DNA of 10,776 bases from Desulfobacterales bacterium. Lineage in GTDB: Bacteria > Desulfobacterota > Desulfobacteria > Desulfobacterales > 4be13. This document shows positions 8,101-10,776 of the stretch, one piece after another (within the stretch, counting starts at the first letter, position 1; each line of letters opens with the position of its first letter). The notes under the pieces are model-generated. The model worked only from the letters and a program-made list of their open reading frames with translations. It ran no database searches and was not told where the DNA came from. The translations under genes and the position numbers were made by a program. The stretch is taken from NCBI GenBank assembly GCA_029934695.1, contig JAOZLU010000204.1, positions 1 through 10,776 of the forward strand. The letters are read 5' to 3'.

Positions 8101-10776
8101 ACTGATACTGACGGAGACGGCACAGGGAACAACGCTGACACCGATGATGACAATGACAGCGTGACAGATGATCTGGATGCTTTCCCGACAGACCCGGCCG
8201 AGCAGACCGACACAGACGGGGATGGCACGGGCAACAATGCGGACACCGACGATGACGGCGACACCATGCCCGATGCGTGGGAAAATGCAAACAGCCTGAA
8301 CCCGCTTGCTGACGACGCTTCAGAAGATGCAGATAACGACGGATGGACAAATATCGAGGAATACGAGGCAAACACCGGAGCCAATGACGCGGATTCGCAT
8401 CCTCCGGAACCTTCAAAACCCGAGGTCATTGTGCATGACTGTCCGAGCGGCTTGGATGTGTCTTCGTACATGGCTAACAAAGTTGGCAATCCCGAGGTTC
8501 ATATTATCGGTGTCAGCCAACTGATCACCACGTTTCTTGATGAGTACAGCACAAGAGCGGAAGGGCATGTGTATGTGCTTCGCAAATCAGGAAACCCCAT
8601 GGTTCTCGTACTTTCATCCACTGAACCGGCGACATGGGTGATTCATAATGAATCCGGTGCGGATATTCAGCAGATTATCCTGCACGGACGATTCGCTCAT
8701 GAGATCGAAGGTGCGGACGGTATTCCTGTCACAGACAAAAGCGGCGATAATTTCATCGTCTTCAGCGAAGTCTATGAATGGAATACCACACCTGCCAATG
8801 ATCTGGTTGCAGGCATTGAGGAGATCACCGGCGTTCCGACCACGTCCTTCACCGGATGTTACAAAGCCAGCCAGTTCGTCATCAAAGACGAAGGCGACAA
8901 TGGCACGGTCGAGGATAACAGCGTGGTTGTCACAGGACACGGCGATTACAAGATGACCATCACGCCCAATGCCGATCCGGAGGCTCAGGAAAGCGACATG
9001 ACACTGAGCCAGGACGCGAATGGCAATTTTGTCGGCGACAACGGCAAATACAACCTTACCACCATGCCTTATGATGGTGATTCTGGTGATGCGTTCACCT
9101 TCACCTTTGGAAAAAACCTCACGGACACAGGCGAGCCTCGGGCCGTGGTGGTCCAGCCCAAAGATGACGGTGCGTATCAGGTGACCCTCCCTGAATCCCC
9201 GACAACGGAGATGACCGTCAACCCGGATGGTTCTTACACCGCGACCGACACCGAGTTTCCCGGAACAACGGTCAACGGCGGCAACGCGGAAGGGGTTTAC
9301 GAGGTCGAAGATGTTGAATTTCCGGGCATGAAGCTGATCAACGACCGCGGGATTCAGAAGGTAACGGATACCGCGTATCCCGGAATTGAGGCAACGATTA
9401 ACTCCGACGGCACTTATACGGTAAGCGATGAGGAATACGCCGGCATCTCAGCCCGCTACAATCCTGATGACGGAATATTCATTGTTACCGATGAATCCAT
9501 GCCAGGTGTGGTTGTCACGCTGTATGCGGACGGGACCTATTTTGCCACCGATGCGGACGGCAACTGCTTTGTGATCAACAAGAAAGCCAGGCTTTTCGGA
9601 TTTATCAAAAAGGCTTTTAACAAAATCGGCAAATTTTTCAGCAAAGTGGCAAATTTTGTGTCAAAGGTATTCAGATTTGTGCAAAAGGTCGCCATGCTTG
9701 TTTCCAAGGTCTTCAAGTTTGTCCAGGTCTTCACAGGCATTGTCGGCTCTTTCTTCTGCTCCCCGCTGCTCTTGGGAATTTCCTGCTATGCGGGAATGAT
9801 CGGAGATGGCGCAGCAGCGGTGGCAGGCTATGCCGGAGAAGTGGCAAGTGCGGCCGAAAGTGTGAAAAAAGCCGCGGATGAAGTGGTCAAGGAGACTGAG
9901 GAGAAAAAAAGCGCAAGGGCGTCCCGTCGGGATGACAGACTTCCTTATGACATTCCCTCGGATTGTACGCTGTATTATATGTACCGGGCCATGGGTGTGA
10001 TCAATGACGGACAAGGCAATCCGATTCCGGGTGTCACCGTGCAGATCGAAGGCATCAGCACGACCACGGATGACACAGGGGCTTGGGAGATCATCGCCCT
10101 GAATAGCGGCGACTACACGGTCACTGCCACCAAAGACGGGTACGAGTTCGGCCCGGTGGAATTCTCTGTTGCGGATGAGGATGTTACCGTAACCATAAGC
10201 GAAAAAGCCTCGCTCGACACGGACGGCGACGGCGTGCCTGACATTGAAGATGCGGATGATGACAACGACGGAATGCCGGATACATGGGAAATTGAGTATG
10301 GTCTGAATCCGCTTGCTGATGATGCGTCAGAAGATAAGGACGGAGATGATTTCTCAAACCTGAAGGAATATGAACAGAACACAGACCCGACCGACCCCGA
10401 TGATCCGGGTACCGCTCCTGTTGATTCCGACGGTGACGGCGTGGCCGACACTGAGGATGCTTTCCCCAATGATCCGAAAGAGCAGGTTGATACGGACGGC
10501 GACGGAACGGGGAACAATGCGGATACCGATGACGACAACGACGGAATGCCGGATATATGGGAAGTTGAGTATGGCCTGAATCCGCTTGCTGATGATGCGT
10601 CAGAAGATGCTGATGACGACGGATATTCCAATATTAAGGAATACAAAGCCAACACTGATCCCACAGATCCCAATTCTCATCCTGAATTGCCGGTTTTCAA
10701 AGCCGGTGTCTTCAAAGCAGGATCAGACGGCGTTATCCAAATCGACTGGCTCTACGACGGCGGCGCATACAAAGGC
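5143..10776 (+). CDS. Giant secreted multidomain calcium-binding protein, C-terminus outside the window
   Basis: One frame stays open for 1878 codons to the right edge. Residues 1-34 are a signal peptide (cleavage after PAYA). Three carboxypeptidase-regulatory-like domains follow at about 37-120, 123-205 and 206-290. Residues 305-360 resemble a G8-type start (GSGNWSNPLTW, VPTLNDHVQI), and about 360-645 read as a right-handed beta-helix with a Gly-rich loop. Residues 490-515 are scrambled by two compensating frameshifts. About 650-755 look Ig-like (NEW3/CARDB style). Residues 759-1086 are thrombospondin type 3 calcium repeats (DTDGDG, DNCP). Residues 1094-1252 are the unnamed domain shared with the 775-residue protein, 1342-1474 carry short beta-repeats, 1480-1533 form a cationic heptad helix followed by a hydrophobic Gly/Ala stretch, 1616-1690 are a fourth regulatory-like domain, and 1692-1846 are more calcium repeats. 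From 1847 a new domain begins (QIDWLYDGGAYKG), perhaps the start of a DUF4114-associated module. The role is inferred to be adhesin or matrix-like. Confidence 0.9.
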   Translation, partial: MNSKRNFFSFGKLMVCLCVMAMAMGAGLASPAYALDCPAGYVEMSGYVKTGSGTGIEGVELRGLDGNPETDANGHYETCLPKGWTGTVEPILFGYDFSPKTQEYRDISADMTNQNYSDSKTYKISGHVRDKNGKGLSKVTLLNLGVMTDNNGFYTANVLSGFSKTVTPNLSAGGITYSFSPRQITYTRVASDFVEQDYTARMPLLTIEGYVREDNGTSIPGVTIEVEDIYAGTKDATRTTDWQGHYKVKAEYLSSVNLTPKKAGYTFTPSSVKLEDIDTGIDQNFTGKTSGNTNCNVSPDKNQSAGSGNWSNPLTWMERRVPTLNDHVQINEGDVITADIAGVAVKTICNFGKLQGIAGSDLTIVATDFIFNSGEIIGANGASNRQKGSDVTMAAMNVHNSGIIQAGNGAEDRSYHAQGAQGGTIMLTGDNITNEGTIIGGNGGYGRGGHGGSAYGGYGGFAMIMAKKIAKNNSGATIASGNGGGAYASRDRHCRRRHWYSRKKCWYTGGYHRAGDAGNTTFSGLIAMNRGSVKGKTVTFDPSSLEIIGPDAEVIAENDIVITGGPDTTVYLADLIDGAISAPGNISIELGPGSTLDMRGLTANAIQADGNITIYADKIITNDGEVTDVNELVDIGLIEAGGEVTLEEGKIRYEVIVAGAEQVNAEAGETINIEFTIVNHSSVDDSYTLTKTDSQSWTLGTLASSVSLTSLETKKFFLPVTLPLEKDIEDTITITARSVNHPDTVGTLEVRVLSNLIIAEEDTTDADEDGLIKFEEDKLGTDPENADTDGDGMDDWWEVNYQLDPLSDDAAGDKDADGFSNIQEYENGSDPTLSDSDSDGITDGNDNCPFTGNADQADSDNDGIGDVCDPDTDNDNDGMSDAWENWYELDTSVNDANEDKDADGYSNMREFEADTMPNDPEDYPDESGPVDTDGDGVIDSEDAFPNDPAEQLDTDGDGTGNNADTDDDNDTVNDDHDAFPTDPAEQTDTDGDGTGNNADTDDDNDSVTDDLDAFPTDPAEQTDTDGDGTGNNADTDDDGDTMPDAWENANSLNPLADDASEDADNDGWTNIEEYEANTGANDADSHPPEPSKPEVIVHDCPSGLDVSSYMANKVGNPEVHIIGVSQLITTFLDEYSTRAEGHVYVLRKSGNPMVLVLSSTEPATWVIHNESGADIQQIILHGRFAHEIEGADGIPVTDKSGDNFIVFSEVYEWNTTPANDLVAGIEEITGVPTTSFTGCYKASQFVIKDEGDNGTVEDNSVVVTGHGDYKMTITPNADPEAQESDMTLSQDANGNFVGDNGKYNLTTMPYDGDSGDAFTFTFGKNLTDTGEPRAVVVQPKDDGAYQVTLPESPTTEMTVNPDGSYTATDTEFPGTTVNGGNAEGVYEVEDVEFPGMKLINDRGIQKVTDTAYPGIEATINSDGTYTVSDEEYAGISARYNPDDGIFIVTDESMPGVVVTLYADGTYFATDADGNCFVINKKARLFGFIKKAFNKIGKFFSKVANFVSKVFRFVQKVAMLVSKVFKFVQVFTGIVGSFFCSPLLLGISCYAGMIGDGAAAVAGYAGEVASAAESVKKAADEVVKETEEKKSARASRRDDRLPYDIPSDCTLYYMYRAMGVINDGQGNPIPGVTVQIEGISTTTDDTGAWEIIALNSGDYTVTATKDGYEFGPVEFSVADEDVTVTISEKASLDTDGDGVPDIEDADDDNDGMPDTWEIEYGLNPLADDASEDKDGDDFSNLKEYEQNTDPTDPDDPGTAPVDSDGDGVADTEDAFPNDPKEQVDTDGDGTGNNADTDDDNDGMPDIWEVEYGLNPLADDASEDADDDGYSNIKEYKANTDPTDPNSHPELPVFKAGVFKAGSDGVIQIDWLYDGGAYKG
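6608..6688 (+). other. Segment read out of frame between two compensating single-base shifts
   Basis: In the main frame residues 490-515 read RDRHCRRRHWYSRKK then Cys/Trp/Tyr-rich sequence, unlike the Gly/Ala/Val/Thr-rich beta-helix around it. The next frame over 6611-6688 reads VIVIAEGVIGTAGKNAG and then TLADITVQG, which fits the beta-helix and joins smoothly to DAGNTTFSG. One extra C in CCC (6608-6610) and one missing G in GGGG (6685-6688) would explain it. Both sites are homopolymers, so sequencing or assembly error is as likely as real mutation. Confidence 0.75.
7417..8400 (+). repeat. Thrombospondin type 3-like calcium repeats, first block
   Basis: Asp-rich repeats with DxDxDG cores (DTDGDGMDD, DSDSDGITDGNDNCP, DSDNDGIGDVCD) cover residues 759-1086. 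Within them, 7969-8073, 8074-8178 and 8179-8283 are three tandem 105-bp units. Each starts AFPNDPAEQ or AFPTDPAEQ and continues TDGDGTGNNADTDDD. A second module, DGM.D.WE followed by LNPLADDASED or similar and ending near an EY motif, occurs from about 7513, 7771 and 8260. Such repeats bind calcium and rigidify extracellular proteins. Confidence 0.85.
9166..9564 (+). repeat. About seven degenerate ~20-residue beta-repeats
   Basis: The pattern (N)xDGxYxVxDxExPG recurs about every 19-22 residues: DDGAYQVTLPESP, NPDGSYTATDTEFPG, NAEGVYEVEDVEFPG, NDRGIQKVTDTAYPG, NSDGTYTVSDEEYAG, DDGIFIVTDESMPG, ADGTYFATDADG. Alternating hydrophobic residues point to beta-strands. I do not recognise a named family. 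Confidence 0.6.
9580..9741 (+). other. Cationic amphipathic heptad-repeat segment within the giant protein
   Basis: Residues 1480-1533 contain 13 Lys/Arg and no Asp or Glu. From 9616, six consecutive heptads follow the pattern [F/V]-[S/Q/N]-K-[V/I]-x-x-[F/L], for example FSKVANF and VSKVFRF, with the last one loosened. A hydrophobic Gly/Ala-rich stretch (to about residue 1565, with two Cys) and then a mixed-charge helix come next. This would form a strongly amphipathic, membrane-seeking helix. Confidence 0.7.
10201..10680 (+). repeat. Thrombospondin type 3-like calcium repeats, second block, with a recent duplication
   Basis: Residues 1687-1846 repeat the acidic modules of the first block. 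One more 105-bp AFPNDPKEQ unit lies at 10459-10563. The 69-bp stretches 10267-10335 and 10540-10608 (both starting GACGGAATGCCGGAT) differ at only three bases, 273 bp apart. They are much closer to each other than to the equivalents in the first block, which suggests recent duplication or gene conversion. Confidence 0.8.

Noticed and set aside
7417..8283. Repeat units as a pure assembly artefact
   Set aside because: The three 105-bp units differ at many synonymous positions and stay in frame, as expected for old protein repeats. Only the 10267/10540 pair is close enough to raise that doubt.
7820..8489. Overlapping minus-strand frames rich in His/Cys/Arg or Ser
   Set aside because: Both are antisense to the 105-bp repeats, and their apparent repeats simply mirror them.
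10113..10673. Minus-strand Ser-rich open frame of 186 codons
   Set aside because: It is a shadow of the second calcium-repeat block; the Ser/Ala/Pro-rich product is a by-product of GAT/GAC-rich codons on the other strand.

Overview
The window holds two divergently transcribed surface or secreted-protein loci separated by about 1.1 kb of repeat-rich intergenic DNA. No tRNA, rRNA, CRISPR array or transposase gene is visible. The organism is probably a Gram-negative bacterium: there is an outer-membrane beta-barrel gene of the FadL/OmpP1 type, and all three large proteins start with Sec-type signal peptides. The mix of MopE-type metal-binding motifs, thrombospondin type 3 calcium repeats, carboxypeptidase-regulatory-like folds and abundant short intergenic repeats is what I associate with Desulfobacterota such as large Desulfobacterales. 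That taxonomic guess is inference only.

Layout. Positions 1-121 hold a shortened copy of a roughly 150-bp intergenic repeat. Positions 122-338 hold only a doubtful 63-codon frame. Positions 4032 to 339 on the minus strand form a likely two-gene operon: first a 450-residue FadL-like barrel, then, 13 bp later and with a perfect Shine-Dalgarno sequence, a 775-residue secreted modular protein (carboxypeptidase-regulatory-like, cohesin-like, an unnamed domain, MopE-type repeats, carboxypeptidase-regulatory-like). Positions 4033-5142 contain the putative promoters, a MITE-like element with 16-bp inverted ends, one degenerate and three good tandem copies of the 150-bp repeat, and an orphan Shine-Dalgarno sequence. 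From 5143 to the right edge runs one uninterrupted plus-strand frame of at least 1878 codons. It encodes a giant secreted multidomain protein whose C-terminus lies outside the window.

How the parts relate. The 775-residue protein and the giant protein share an unnamed domain of about 155 residues, although they are on opposite strands and otherwise differ. Both also carry acidic Asp-rich metal-binding modules and carboxypeptidase-regulatory-like domains. The simplest reading is a cell-surface or extracellular-matrix locus whose proteins fold on calcium or another metal outside the cell, with a co-transcribed outer-membrane barrel. No catalytic function can be assigned to either modular protein.

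Most worth a second look: the shared unnamed domain; a cationic heptad-repeat helix followed by a hydrophobic Gly/Ala-rich stretch inside the acidic giant protein; a pair of compensating frameshifts that scramble 26 residues of its beta-helix; the 150-bp repeats, whose hairpin shows one A-T / G-T / G-C covarying pair; and a promoter placed so close to the barrel gene that its mRNA may be leaderless.
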